A stretch of DNA of 64,000 nt from Bdellovibrionales bacterium (GTDB lineage Bacteria > Bdellovibrionota > Bdellovibrionia > Bdellovibrionales > UBA1609), in contig DAIDIG010000001.1 in NCBI GenBank assembly GCA_027459485.1, forward strand, positions 383,989 to 447,988, in the 5' to 3' direction. The position numbers were made by a program, and so were the translations under genes. This document shows positions 43,823 to 53,172 of the stretch, piece after piece; within the stretch, counting starts at the first letter, position 1; every line of letters begins with the position of its first letter. The notes below the pieces were generated by a model. The model ran no database searches. It worked only from the letters and a program-made list of their open reading frames with translations, and had not been told where the DNA came from.

Positions 43823-44443
43823 CTAAGAATCACGTTGTGAAAGTGCGTCTTTTATAACCTCTATAATGACATCGGCGTGATCGTTGGGTGATGAATTAAC
43901 GTAATCGAACAGTGCCTTGGCATTTCTTAGGCGCATTCGAACGCAACCATGCGAGGCTTCGTGCCCAAGCATTCTGTATTCCCCTCGTGTGGCGGCGTGA
44001 ATGGCGATGCCTCGATCAAAAAACATCGAGTATGGCATGGGGGCATTATTGTATTCGTGCGAATAGTGCATGATCTCAACGCGATCAATCGAATAGAAAC
44101 CGTCGGGAGTCGAGTAGTGTACCCCATAGTAGGTGCCTGCGGTCGAAACCTTGGCGATATTCGATTTGCCGCCTGCAAAAATCAAAACAGGTTTAATATC
44201 AGTTGGATGGCTCGAGAATTGTCGAAAAACCTCGAGGTATTCAGGGATGCGTCGATTATCGCTTTTGTGCACAACAATAATAATTTTACCGGCGTTTTCG
44301 TCCGGTCTGAAGTCATTAATAGTTGCAACATGAAGGTAGAAATCTGTATTGGGTGAAGACCCATCTGTGGCAAAGGCTGGAGATCCCGCCAAGAAAGTAA
44401 GAGTCATGCCAAGCAGAGCGATGCAAAAAACAATGCGTCTCAT
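43823..44443 (-). CDS. L,D-transpeptidase, YkuD family
   Basis: A 206-residue exported protein (signal RIVFCIALLGMTLTFLAGSPAFA). The YkuD signature is complete: IAIHAATRGEYRMLG, then ASHGCVRMRLRNAKALFDYV with catalytic His and Cys. It forms 3-3 cross-links or modifies peptidoglycan in the periplasm, of self or of another cell. ATG 44443 is preferred over GTG 44455. It lies next to a second, differently typed transpeptidase gene. Confidence 0.9.
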   Translation of the reverse strand: MRRIVFCIALLGMTLTFLAGSPAFATDGSSPNTDFYLHVATINDFRPDENAGKIIIVVHKSDNRRIPEYLEVFRQFSSHPTDIKPVLIFAGGKSNIAKVSTAGTYYGVHYSTPDGFYSIDRVEIMHYSHEYNNAPMPYSMFFDRGIAIHAATRGEYRMLGHEASHGCVRMRLRNAKALFDYVNSSPNDHADVIIEVIKDALSQRDS

Positions 44444-44484
44444 AAGTATAACCACATATTTTCTAGTTCAAAACAGTTTTTATA

Positions 44485-44859
44485 TTAGGGGCGACAAACG
44501 GCGAAAGTTGAGCTGTTTGAGATTTCGATTACGGCCGACTGCGCTTGGTTGGCACTGCTAACCGAAGTGCCGCAGATTTTTGCGGTTATTCCGTCGGCCT
44601 GGTATTGTTGGCAGTTTGCACCAAAATCACCTATTCTTTTCATCGGCATAGTCTGAACAAATGGGTTACGTGATTCGATCCAGAGCATTTCTTTGAGATT
44701 CACGCCACTGTCGCCTACAACAAGCCAGAAAGCTTTATCGTTTGTAGTCGCGCCGCCGTGTAATGTGGTGAATGGGCCACATGTAAAGACAGTCTGAGCA
44801 AAGCTGGAAACGGACATACCAAGCAGTAGAGACGCAAGAATAATTTTTTTCATACTCAT
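44485..44859 (-). CDS. Small exported hypothetical protein
   Basis: A 124-residue protein with a signal peptide (KKIILASLLLGMSVSSFAQ) and four Cys in the mature part (FTCGPF, NCQQY, ICGTS, AVCRP). Two nearby ATGs are in frame; the first (44859) is better placed relative to AAGGGAG. No family recognised. Its size and CGP/CDP-type start resemble the 42729 protein, so they may be distant relatives. Confidence 0.7.
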   Translation of the reverse strand: MSMKKIILASLLLGMSVSSFAQTVFTCGPFTTLHGGATTNDKAFWLVVGDSGVNLKEMLWIESRNPFVQTMPMKRIGDFGANCQQYQADGITAKICGTSVSSANQAQSAVIEISNSSTFAVCRP

Positions 44860-45090
44860 ATCACTCCCTTTTGTGTCGGCATAATAGCATAATTTTAGAA
44901 GAAGTCGCAAATTTATCGTAGTGTCAAATGGTTAAACAATCGGGTAAAAATTTTTCTAGTTCACTGGCTCTGAAAGTGGACTTAATGATCCGTTCGGCGG
45001 CGATTTTCTAAAATATTCGCAAGGCAATTTTTGTCATCGGCGTATTGTTGTGCTGTTGATTGCGAGCCTGGGCGTACGAGCCTTGTCGAT

Positions 45091-46653
45091 TCATTTATCA
45101 GCGAAGAGTTTGAGACAGCCGCCGTCCCATTGCCGTGGCTCGGGGAGTCGCTTTTTTCGTCTCAAATATTTTGGCCGTCGACGTTCGGTTTTCGGAGAAT
45201 AGTAGTAGGTGGCCTGTTTAATTCCAGGTATGCCTCTCAACTTTTTATTGAACGCCGCGCGATTGAGTATCGCATCGCTAGCCACTTTGACCGCATCATC
45301 CCAGGCGGCCCTATTTCTCGGCCTGCTTATTGCCACGCATTTGATCTTTCTAAGATTGGGGTCTGAGGGCTTCCAGCAGCTAAACTGAGAGCGTTTAGAA
45401 ACGATGCCGGCCAGGTTTTCATGGCCGGGGTTGCAGTAACCATGATGTTGCTTGGATTTGCAGTCGTGCAATCGGTTAAGAATAACAGCTGCAACCGCAT
45501 AGTAATAGCGTTTGTCTGAGTCAGCGATTTGTGCGCGTCTAAAATATTTAGGGGCCTCACAGCTTCTCATTTCGCCGTAGAGTGTTCTTGCCAAAATATC
45601 GATATTAGCCAAGTCTTGAGCCGTGCTGCGTGTGCGCATCGCGATCGGGTGATAGGCGGTATGAATGTAGTGGTTTACACGACCTTCCCAAATTCTCATA
45701 GAGGTCGTTTCTAAGTTGTAGGGGCTGAGAGATTCTTCGCAGGTATTGTGATCGACCATCATTTGAACAGGCTCAGTATTTCTTTCTTTGAGATTGTGTG
45801 CGACTTCGTCGATGAAGCTACTGAACGGCGACCGTTTGGCCTTGCAACAATCAATTAGCGCGGACGTTTGGGTATCCTCATCAACAAATATTTTAGATTT
45901 CTTTGAGTCAAAAACTTTAGCGCCTAATCCAAACGAATCCACATAGGTCCAAACCACGCCAGTCTTGTGGCCATTTAAGTATTTTTGAATCGCGCTTTTA
46001 TTGTTAGGGACCAAGTCAACTTTGTAATAAATTTTGCCATTGTCAAAGTCTGAATTTGAAGGCGAGGGGTCCCACACCGCATCCGACAGAAACATTTGCA
46101 TCGGTTGCCCGTGCAAATAGACGGCAGCTGTGCCATTTCTAAAATACCGGACTTTCAAAAATTGCGACGAGCCGTTGGCGGAAATGGTTTGGCAAGAATC
46201 GTTAGTGCTTTTTTTTGTGCAAGGATCGTCGATGCTATAGGTTGGAATTGTGCGGACGTGAGCTCTATTAACGAACGCCTCGACAGGTGCACCTTCATAG
46301 TTCGTACCGCGACCGTTGAGCGAGCTCCAATAAAACTCCTGGTCGGCGGCGCTAACCATGGGGCGCGCAATATTACCCACTGTGTGAATGGCGCTTATCG
46401 ATGGGTATCCTGTAAAATCTTTGTAACGGTCTGGCGCGCAGGGGATCAGCGTATCTTCGGGAATGTAGCCTCGTAGCTTTTGCTGATGCACATCGAATTG
46501 ATTTGGCGGAGTGCCACTTTGTACGTCGACGGGGATATTCTTCGTGACCCGACACCAATCCTGCACATCGGCGGGTTCGCCCTCACTGGCACGCGAGAAA
46601 AACACAAACCCAGTCAGCACAAGCAAAGCGGGGACGATAATTTGAAGCCTCAT
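45091..46653 (-). CDS. Exported SleB-like cell wall hydrolase with large N-terminal region
   Basis: A 520-residue protein with a hydrophobic N-terminal signal or anchor (LQIIVPALLVLTGFVFF). The C-terminal 165 residues match the SleB/CwlJ-type hydrolase family: LARTLYGEMRSC with the catalytic Glu, AVAAVILNRLHD, QFSCW, and GIKQATYYYSP near the end. These enzymes cleave peptidoglycan glycan strands, often as spore lytic transglycosylases. The roughly 320-residue N-terminal part has SH3-like stretches (GKIYYKVDLVP, TGVVWTYVDSFG). TTG 46704 is an alternative start. A non-spore wall-degrading role is inferred. Confidence 0.78.
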   Translation of the reverse strand: MRLQIIVPALLVLTGFVFFSRASEGEPADVQDWCRVTKNIPVDVQSGTPPNQFDVHQQKLRGYIPEDTLIPCAPDRYKDFTGYPSISAIHTVGNIARPMVSAADQEFYWSSLNGRGTNYEGAPVEAFVNRAHVRTIPTYSIDDPCTKKSTNDSCQTISANGSSQFLKVRYFRNGTAAVYLHGQPMQMFLSDAVWDPSPSNSDFDNGKIYYKVDLVPNNKSAIQKYLNGHKTGVVWTYVDSFGLGAKVFDSKKSKIFVDEDTQTSALIDCCKAKRSPFSSFIDEVAHNLKERNTEPVQMMVDHNTCEESLSPYNLETTSMRIWEGRVNHYIHTAYHPIAMRTRSTAQDLANIDILARTLYGEMRSCEAPKYFRRAQIADSDKRYYYAVAAVILNRLHDCKSKQHHGYCNPGHENLAGIVSKRSQFSCWKPSDPNLRKIKCVAISRPRNRAAWDDAVKVASDAILNRAAFNKKLRGIPGIKQATYYYSPKTERRRPKYLRRKKRLPEPRQWDGGCLKLFADK

Positions 46654-46912
46654 CTCAGGCTTTATCGGCCAGAGTAGCCAAAAAGTTTGCGTTTTTTTAA
46701 TCAAATCCCGGACGACTGGCGGGACCAGTTGCTACCACCTTGGGCCAACTGCCGACAAAAGTTTGAGTGGCGGCGGTCAGGTCATACGGGTCGATTACAA
46801 GGCATTTAGTTGTAGGGAATTTAAATTCGGTGACGTTCTTCGGCTCGCCTCCGGCCACAAAATCGTCTTCGTCGTTTTAGCGCTGGCCTCCGATTTGCAA
46901 TTTCGTCCACCG

Positions 46913-47626
46913 GTGCGCACCATAATATTTGTTATACTGCTATTCGGAATCACGCGTACGGCGTCAGCGAACACGGCCGTCTCGACGATTCAAATCGGTG
47001 GTTCCGATCACCAATGCTACGGACGCGCATTCATTGAAGCTCTTACCGCCGGCGGCAGCGTCGACGCTCATAAGTGCCCAAGCGATAACTTCACCGCAGT
47101 TGGTTTTGTCAGAATTTTATCGAGTCGACGCAATTACGATAGCCAATCGGACGTAACTCACCAGGTGATTCGCAGCTCGCTTGACAACGTGCACACGTTA
47201 ATTTCACGACCAATAGAAAAAGCTTTCATGGAAATATCGTGGCTACTTAAACTTCAAGGGCGGCTCGCGGCGCGTCCTGATTTTACAGTGAATCACAAAA
47301 AAGCATCCATGAATCTCAATCGTGCCATTCGATTACGCGTACGCGAAATCTACAAATCAGTTCGATACCGAGAAATGATCTATTTCGCCGACAGAAATCC
47401 ACGCAATTATTTGCAACTCATGCCACGATATTCGCTTCAACTGATTCAAGAGGATGCGGCGCTCAGTGGGCAGCCGATAACCGCTGAATTCCTCGTTTTC
47501 AAGTCAAAGCGAGATTACTACTTGCGAAATGTCGTGCGCATACTGCGTGTCAATAATCGTATTATTCAATCGAATTTGCGTGGACCGAGTGTTTGCGCGC
47601 GATTGTTACAAAAAGTCTCTTTTTGA
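46913..47626 (+). CDS. Exported hypothetical protein, start uncertain
   Basis: A 237-residue protein when read from the GTG at 46913, which begins a good signal peptide (RTIIFVILLFGITRTASA). The frame continues upstream to 46763 but that part is not signal-like. The mature part is basic and helical with three Cys. No family recognised. The start is divergent from the wall hydrolase gene. Confidence 0.55.
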   Translation: MRTIIFVILLFGITRTASANTAVSTIQIGGSDHQCYGRAFIEALTAGGSVDAHKCPSDNFTAVGFVRILSSRRNYDSQSDVTHQVIRSSLDNVHTLISRPIEKAFMEISWLLKLQGRLAARPDFTVNHKKASMNLNRAIRLRVREIYKSVRYREMIYFADRNPRNYLQLMPRYSLQLIQEDAALSGQPITAEFLVFKSKRDYYLRNVVRILRVNNRIIQSNLRGPSVCARLLQKVSF

Positions 47627-47734
47627 GACAGCAATTTGATGCCATGCTTTCGGGGCGAATTAAGATGACTTGCACACGCAACAAGCTCGACCGAGAACCT
47701 ATAGGGCAGACATAAAAATTCCGATAAGTTTTTT

Positions 47735-50152
47735 ATGAAACGTGGCTGTGTTTTATTGCTCATTCTGCCATTATTTACAACCGGCTGTGGAAAAATTTGG
47801 GTCTCTATGAGTCTCAAAAATTTTGGTGGCAATGGCGGTGCCCCAAGTTACAAGCTCGTCTTTACAACTCAACCGTCATCGAGCGTTGCCGCTGGTGCGA
47901 CGCTACCCACCGGCGGCGTCATCAAAGTTGAAGATAACAGCGGTAACGTCATCACAAGTGGCGCGCTCTCGACAGCCACGATCAATCTTTCAGACGTGAG
48001 CGGAAACGGCAATATCGCTGGAGTTACAAGTGTTACGCTAGCTGGCGGTATTGCGACAATTCCCAATAACACGTTGGAGTTTGAAAAGGGTGGCACGACG
48101 AGCCTGGCTGCCACGACAACAGCTTCCGGATACGGCACAGTTACTGGCACTAGCAGCGCAATCAATGTAACTCTTCCGACGCTAACAACTGTGTCGGCAT
48201 TTTCCGGACCAGACAATCCAAACGGCGATGTGGATGGCAACGGAACAGGCGCGCGACTCAATTATCCCGAATCACTAGTCGGATATGGCGGCTACATTTA
48301 CATCGGTGAGATGTGGCCGGCTTGTGTCATACGCCGCTACCAAATCGCATCGCCTTATGCTGTCACGACATGGGTGGGCCAACTTTACAATTGCGGGTTT
48401 ACGGATGGTGCGACCGGCACGAACACAATCGGCGGTGACAGTAACAATGGCGGGCCATGGTACCAACTGGCGACTGATGGCACCAACATTTATTTCTCTG
48501 ACGGATTTTCAATTCGTGCCGCGGCCATCAGTACGGGAACCGTCACAACAATTGCCGGGAGCCCAACTCTATCTGGTTACTCTGACAACACGACCGGTAC
48601 TAGCGCAAGATTCGGCTCCCACATACGCGGTCTTTACGTGAATGGCGGGACATTGTACGTTGGCGATACTGCTAATCATTACATCCGCGCGGTGAGCCTA
48701 ACGCCGCCTTACGCAGTCACAACGGTTGCTGGCAATGGCACAGGCGGCATACAAGACAGTAGGCCCGGCTTCCAGGTTGAAGTGGACAAGACGGATGGAT
48801 TTACTGGCGACGCAACAAATCTCTATTTTAACGATTACGATGGAACCAACAATTACATTCGGCAAATGGCATTCACAGGCAATGCTGTCACGACCGACGT
48901 AAATCTCAGTTCGACTTGCAATTACGTTTCGTTTCCATCGCTAGCTGTGATCGGTACAACTCTCTACTTTGGCTGTGGCGATAGTACGATACAATCAGCA
49001 ACGATCGGGACATGGACATTTGCAGTTGATGCCGGTATAGGTTGGAGTCCAGGCGAAGTGGATGGTGGCGTCGGGACGTCGCAATTGGCGCCAGCCGATC
49101 TCTGGGGTTCAGGAACAAGCGTCTATATCGCAGACGCGGCTAACGGCGCGCTTCGTATGCTAGATAATACCAATACGGTGACGACATTAGCAGGAACGCC
49201 AAACGCCGGCTCAGGTAATACCGGAAGCACGACTGCTGTGAACAGTCGTTTCACGCAGTTAAACACCTTAGTCGGTGACGGCACAACAATTTACGGTTTT
49301 GCATACGGCAGTCAACAAGATGGAATTGCACAAATCTCGATGGCAAACGGATCAACAGGCTCGGTACTCACGCCTGCGGGTTTTGCCAGCCAACCCTATC
49401 AGAGCGCGACCGACCTGGGCGGCAAAATTTATTATATCAAGGGTTGCCAAATTGACCTATTTGACCCGACCGGCGACACTTTGACTGTCATCGCCGGCAC
49501 CGGAACGTGCGCTGAAAATAGCAATGTCGGTTTTTCATCTGCTGAATTTAAGGGCCCAACCGCTATTGCCACCGATCAAAATAACATTTACGTATTTGAT
49601 GACAATGCGATTAAAAAGCTCGATATGTCCACGCAAACCGTGACAGTTTTATCTGGAACGGTAGGCACGAGTGGTTGCACGACTGGCTCTTCGTCGGCGT
49701 CTCTATATAAATTCACCGATCACATGGCGTATCTCAACGGCAATCTCTATTTTTCGCAGCTCAATTGCAATAATAATCAAATTGTGCAAGTGAGCACAAC
49801 AACGGGCGCGTCTGTTGCTTATGCAGGCAATGGTAGTTGTGGCGCCGCAAATGGGGCTCTTTTGAGTGCATCGTTCGGCGGTTGCGTCAGCTCAACCAAC
49901 GAAAGCATGCCGATTACGACAGATGGTACGAACCTATACATTCTAGATGCTCTTAATGGTCTCGTGCGTGAAATCAGCGGCGGAACCGTATCAACGCTAT
50001 ACGGCTCAACAAGCCAGATGTGGGATGTCGACGGTTCACTTGCCAACGCACGTGAACGTGCGCTTAACCCTTTGTACTCAACTCAATCGATCTATTACGG
50101 TTACGGTAAGCTCTATATTGGCCACGGTCGCGGTGTTCGGGTGGTGTATTAA
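47735..50152 (+). CDS. Lipoprotein with Ig-like domain and NHL-type beta-propeller
   Basis: An 805-residue protein with lipobox FTTGC (Cys about residue 18). Residues about 45-145 form a bacterial Ig-like domain. From about 150 there are repeats of the NHL kind, such as VTTIAGSPTLSGYSDN, ARFGSHIRGLYVNGGTLYVGDT and VTTVAGNGTGG, recurring to the C-terminus. Such propellers bind proteins or glycans at the surface. It is followed 27 bases later by another propeller lipoprotein gene on the same strand. Confidence 0.82.
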   Translation: MKRGCVLLLILPLFTTGCGKIWVSMSLKNFGGNGGAPSYKLVFTTQPSSSVAAGATLPTGGVIKVEDNSGNVITSGALSTATINLSDVSGNGNIAGVTSVTLAGGIATIPNNTLEFEKGGTTSLAATTTASGYGTVTGTSSAINVTLPTLTTVSAFSGPDNPNGDVDGNGTGARLNYPESLVGYGGYIYIGEMWPACVIRRYQIASPYAVTTWVGQLYNCGFTDGATGTNTIGGDSNNGGPWYQLATDGTNIYFSDGFSIRAAAISTGTVTTIAGSPTLSGYSDNTTGTSARFGSHIRGLYVNGGTLYVGDTANHYIRAVSLTPPYAVTTVAGNGTGGIQDSRPGFQVEVDKTDGFTGDATNLYFNDYDGTNNYIRQMAFTGNAVTTDVNLSSTCNYVSFPSLAVIGTTLYFGCGDSTIQSATIGTWTFAVDAGIGWSPGEVDGGVGTSQLAPADLWGSGTSVYIADAANGALRMLDNTNTVTTLAGTPNAGSGNTGSTTAVNSRFTQLNTLVGDGTTIYGFAYGSQQDGIAQISMANGSTGSVLTPAGFASQPYQSATDLGGKIYYIKGCQIDLFDPTGDTLTVIAGTGTCAENSNVGFSSAEFKGPTAIATDQNNIYVFDDNAIKKLDMSTQTVTVLSGTVGTSGCTTGSSSASLYKFTDHMAYLNGNLYFSQLNCNNNQIVQVSTTTGASVAYAGNGSCGAANGALLSASFGGCVSSTNESMPITTDGTNLYILDALNGLVREISGGTVSTLYGSTSQMWDVDGSLANARERALNPLYSTQSIYYGYGKLYIGHGRGVRVVY

Positions 50153-50182
50153 AACAATCACGCGAACCATAGGAGGCAGATG

Positions 50183-52414
50183 ATGCGCATCAACGTGAAG
50201 CAAAAGCTCTTTAAGTTTTTAACACTACTGGCTGTTATCGGTACTGCTGTTGCTTTTGAAAATTGCGGGAAGGGATTTGATGCAACGTCAACTTTAACCT
50301 CCTCTTCTGGCGCTACAGGTTGGCAGGATTTAAAGGTCGGCGGTGGCGGATATGTGCGAGGCCTCGACGTGAACCCTGATGGCACCATGGTCGGACACAC
50401 CGACACCAACGGTGCTTATTTATGGAACGGTTCATCTTGGGTGCAACTCGTTACAAACTCCAGCCTACCAGCGGCAATTGTCGCAGCAAATCCTGTCAGC
50501 CTTGGTCAGGGCGTGTACGAACTCCAGATGGCACCCAGTAATTCGAGCATTATGTACATGATGTTCGATGGCTACGTTTTTGTGAGCACAAACAAAGGAG
50601 CTAAATGGGCACAGACCGCGTTCACTCAAGACACTAACAATAACGCCAACGACAGTTATGCGGCAGTCGGGCAAAAGATGGCTGTCGATCCCAATAATCC
50701 TAATATTGTTTATGTCGGAACCGAAGATAAAGGCATGTTCGTCACAAGCGATGGTGGAACAACTTGGCGCTCTGTCAGCGGAGTGCCTACCGGTACTGGC
50801 GCCGGCATTACAGGGATCTTGTTCTATCCCGGTGGCGGTCAAGTTGGAGGTGTAACGCAAACGATTTACGCTTCAAGCAGTAGCAACGGCGTCTATCGAA
50901 GCACCGATGGCGGCGCGACCTGGAGTGCGCTAGCTGGCGGTCCGGTGGATGTTGGGTACGCCGCAATATCTACCTCAGGTACATATTATGCTATTGGCGA
51001 TAGCTACGCGAATATCTGGAGTTATAAGGGCTCAGCTTGGACGAAGCTCATCGCTGGTTCCGCTTATACATACCAAGGTATTGCAATCAATCCATTCAAT
51101 CAAAATGAGTTAGTTGCCACAAATGAAGCGGGTCAAGTCGACATCAGTTACGATGCGGGCTCGACGTGGACTGGTCTAAACGGAGCAACAAGTCTTTCGA
51201 CGTCCGATATTCCGTGGCTGAAAGCGGCCAATTTGTTTGCCGGTACTGGCCCGTCTTTCTATCTGTCGGCCGGCGGGCTTGCGTTTAGCCCAACTATTAA
51301 TGGTCTGCTGATACAGAGTGCCGGCACGGGCGTCTGGAGTATGACCGTTCCGACGTCTGGTGCAACTTCATCCACTGCGCTTACATGGACGGACATGAGC
51401 GTCGGCATCGAGAATGTAGTCGCAAACGCTATTCTTGTCCCACCTGGCGGCGTGCCTATTCTCGCATCCTGGGATCGCCCGTTTTTTAAAATAACAAATC
51501 CGAGCGTGTATCCGACCACATATGGCTCCGTCAATTCGAACAAGATTGAAATGGGGTGGTCGCTCGACTATGCGTCTTCCGATCCCTCTTTTATTGTCGG
51601 TCTTTCGGACTGGAACAATGAACAGACGGGTTATTCCACAGATGGCGGTGCCACTTGGACATATTTCTCAAGCACGCCGCCAGGCATGTTGACATCTTAC
51701 TTGGGCGGAACAATTGCCGCCAGCACTCCGCAGAATATCATTTGGGCTCCGGCTAATAAGTCAAATGCTTACTACACTCTGAACCAAGGCGCGAGTTGGA
51801 CGGCCATCACTCTGCCTGGTGTCAGTAGCTGGAGCAATTTCGATTACGCATATTTTTTAGTGAGACGCTCGGTGACCGCCGACCGTGTGCTTGCCAATAC
51901 TTTTTACCTTTACTACGCCGGAAACGGGGTGTTCAAGACCACCGACGGTGGCGTCACATGGGCAAACGTTCACGCGGGATATATCGAAAGTAATAGCTCG
52001 CAAAGCGGCTATAATTCGACGATCATGTCGGTACCTGGCTTTGCGGGCAACCTGTTTTATACAGGTGGGCCACAGAGCGGCGTCACGGCATCCAATGTTT
52101 CTGAGCCTTTTTACCGTTCCACGGATGGGGGAGCGACTTGGTCTCAAGTACCAAACGTGCTCGGTGTTTCTTGCTTTGGCTTTGGTGCATCTGCGAATGG
52201 GCAGAGCTACCCGGCCATATATATCGTCGGTTTCGTTAACGATGTTTTCGGCATCTGGCGATCTGATGATAACGCTCAGACATGGACAAACATAGGGACA
52301 TACCCGCTTGGTGCCCTCGATCCCATCACGACCATAGCGGGGGACCCCAACTATTACGGCCAGGTCTACGTAGGCTTCGGGGGCGGTGGCTATGCCTACT
52401 TGTCGGGTCAGTAG
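50183..52414 (+). CDS. Exported BNR-repeat propeller protein, GH74-like
   Basis: A 743-residue protein. The hydrophobic N-terminus ends in FENCGKGFD, a likely lipid-attachment Cys. The start GGGGYVRGLDVNPDGTM and TDTNGAYLWNG fits GH74 and related two-propeller hydrolases. Asp-box repeats are frequent (STDGGATW, TSDGGTTW, STDGGATW, TTDGGVTW). Xyloglucanase activity is not claimed; the second catalytic Asp of GH74 could be in GLSDWN but this is uncertain. ATG 50183 is better spaced from GGAGG than ATG 50180. Probably co-transcribed with the NHL lipoprotein gene. Confidence 0.78.
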   Translation: MRINVKQKLFKFLTLLAVIGTAVAFENCGKGFDATSTLTSSSGATGWQDLKVGGGGYVRGLDVNPDGTMVGHTDTNGAYLWNGSSWVQLVTNSSLPAAIVAANPVSLGQGVYELQMAPSNSSIMYMMFDGYVFVSTNKGAKWAQTAFTQDTNNNANDSYAAVGQKMAVDPNNPNIVYVGTEDKGMFVTSDGGTTWRSVSGVPTGTGAGITGILFYPGGGQVGGVTQTIYASSSSNGVYRSTDGGATWSALAGGPVDVGYAAISTSGTYYAIGDSYANIWSYKGSAWTKLIAGSAYTYQGIAINPFNQNELVATNEAGQVDISYDAGSTWTGLNGATSLSTSDIPWLKAANLFAGTGPSFYLSAGGLAFSPTINGLLIQSAGTGVWSMTVPTSGATSSTALTWTDMSVGIENVVANAILVPPGGVPILASWDRPFFKITNPSVYPTTYGSVNSNKIEMGWSLDYASSDPSFIVGLSDWNNEQTGYSTDGGATWTYFSSTPPGMLTSYLGGTIAASTPQNIIWAPANKSNAYYTLNQGASWTAITLPGVSSWSNFDYAYFLVRRSVTADRVLANTFYLYYAGNGVFKTTDGGVTWANVHAGYIESNSSQSGYNSTIMSVPGFAGNLFYTGGPQSGVTASNVSEPFYRSTDGGATWSQVPNVLGVSCFGFGASANGQSYPAIYIVGFVNDVFGIWRSDDNAQTWTNIGTYPLGALDPITTIAGDPNYYGQVYVGFGGGGYAYLSGQ

Positions 52415-52504
52415 CGAGCTTTCTTTTTTAGCCAAATTTTGCAAAAAACTTCAGCGACAAATAAACTAGTTGTATGAAGCTGTAAGGTTTGCGAAGGGTA
52501 ATTT

Positions 52505-53011
52505 ATGAAAAAAAGCATTTTGATTTTTGTGGCGGGTGTGACAACTCCAATTCTCTTTGCTTGGCTGTTTATTTGTGTTGGCGGGATGCCAGTTGCGACA
52601 AAAAGTCCGCCGCTCCCGTTTGAGCGCTATCTCGCCAAGACGGCCCTTCATGCAGCCTTGCGTTCGGAGGTAAATAAGGCGGCGCCTTTGGCGGCAGATG
52701 AAATTAACTTGCGCGAAGGTGCTCGAATCTACACGCAAAATTGCGCTGGCTGCCATGGTTTTTCGAATGCAGGTGAAAGTGCCATGGCAAAGGGGATGTT
52801 CCCGCCGCCGCCACAACTCCTGCCACCTAACGACGGTGTCACTGATGATCCTGTTGGCGAGACGTATTGGAAGGTGAAAAACGGAATTCGTCTAACTGGG
52901 ATGCCGGGATTCAGCGACAGTCTAACGGGTAAGCAGCTGTGGCAGGTGAGTCTTTTCTTAGCACATGTCAATCAGCTACCGCCGGGTGTGCTCGAGAGTG
53001 TTAAGCCTTAG
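52505..53011 (+). CDS. Membrane-anchored monoheme cytochrome c
   Basis: A 168-residue protein with an N-terminal hydrophobic segment (ILIFVAGVTTPILFAWLFI) and one cytochrome c domain. The heme motif is CAGCH at residues 82-86, and the likely sixth ligand Met is in LTGMPGF near residue 139. It should carry electrons in the periplasm. Short intergenic distance suggests its own promoter. It resembles cytochromes that accept electrons from oxidoreductases such as alternative complex III, but no link is shown. Confidence 0.85.
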   Translation: MKKSILIFVAGVTTPILFAWLFICVGGMPVATKSPPLPFERYLAKTALHAALRSEVNKAAPLAADEINLREGARIYTQNCAGCHGFSNAGESAMAKGMFPPPPQLLPPNDGVTDDPVGETYWKVKNGIRLTGMPGFSDSLTGKQLWQVSLFLAHVNQLPPGVLESVKP

Positions 53012-53172
53012 CCGCGACAATGAGGGCCATCGCCCTGATTGGAATTCGAGTGGTATATCTTACAGCTGAATGAGATTACTCCCTTGAAACTTTACAATTG
53101 ACGCAGCAAAGAATGAACAACATTGCCTCGAAGCGGTCAGGCTTGAGATGGATATCATTGGGGGGCAAGACC

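Noticed and set aside
51857-52444. 195-codon reverse frame opposite the BNR propeller gene
   Set aside because: It mirrors Asp-box repeats and has no start signal or domain.
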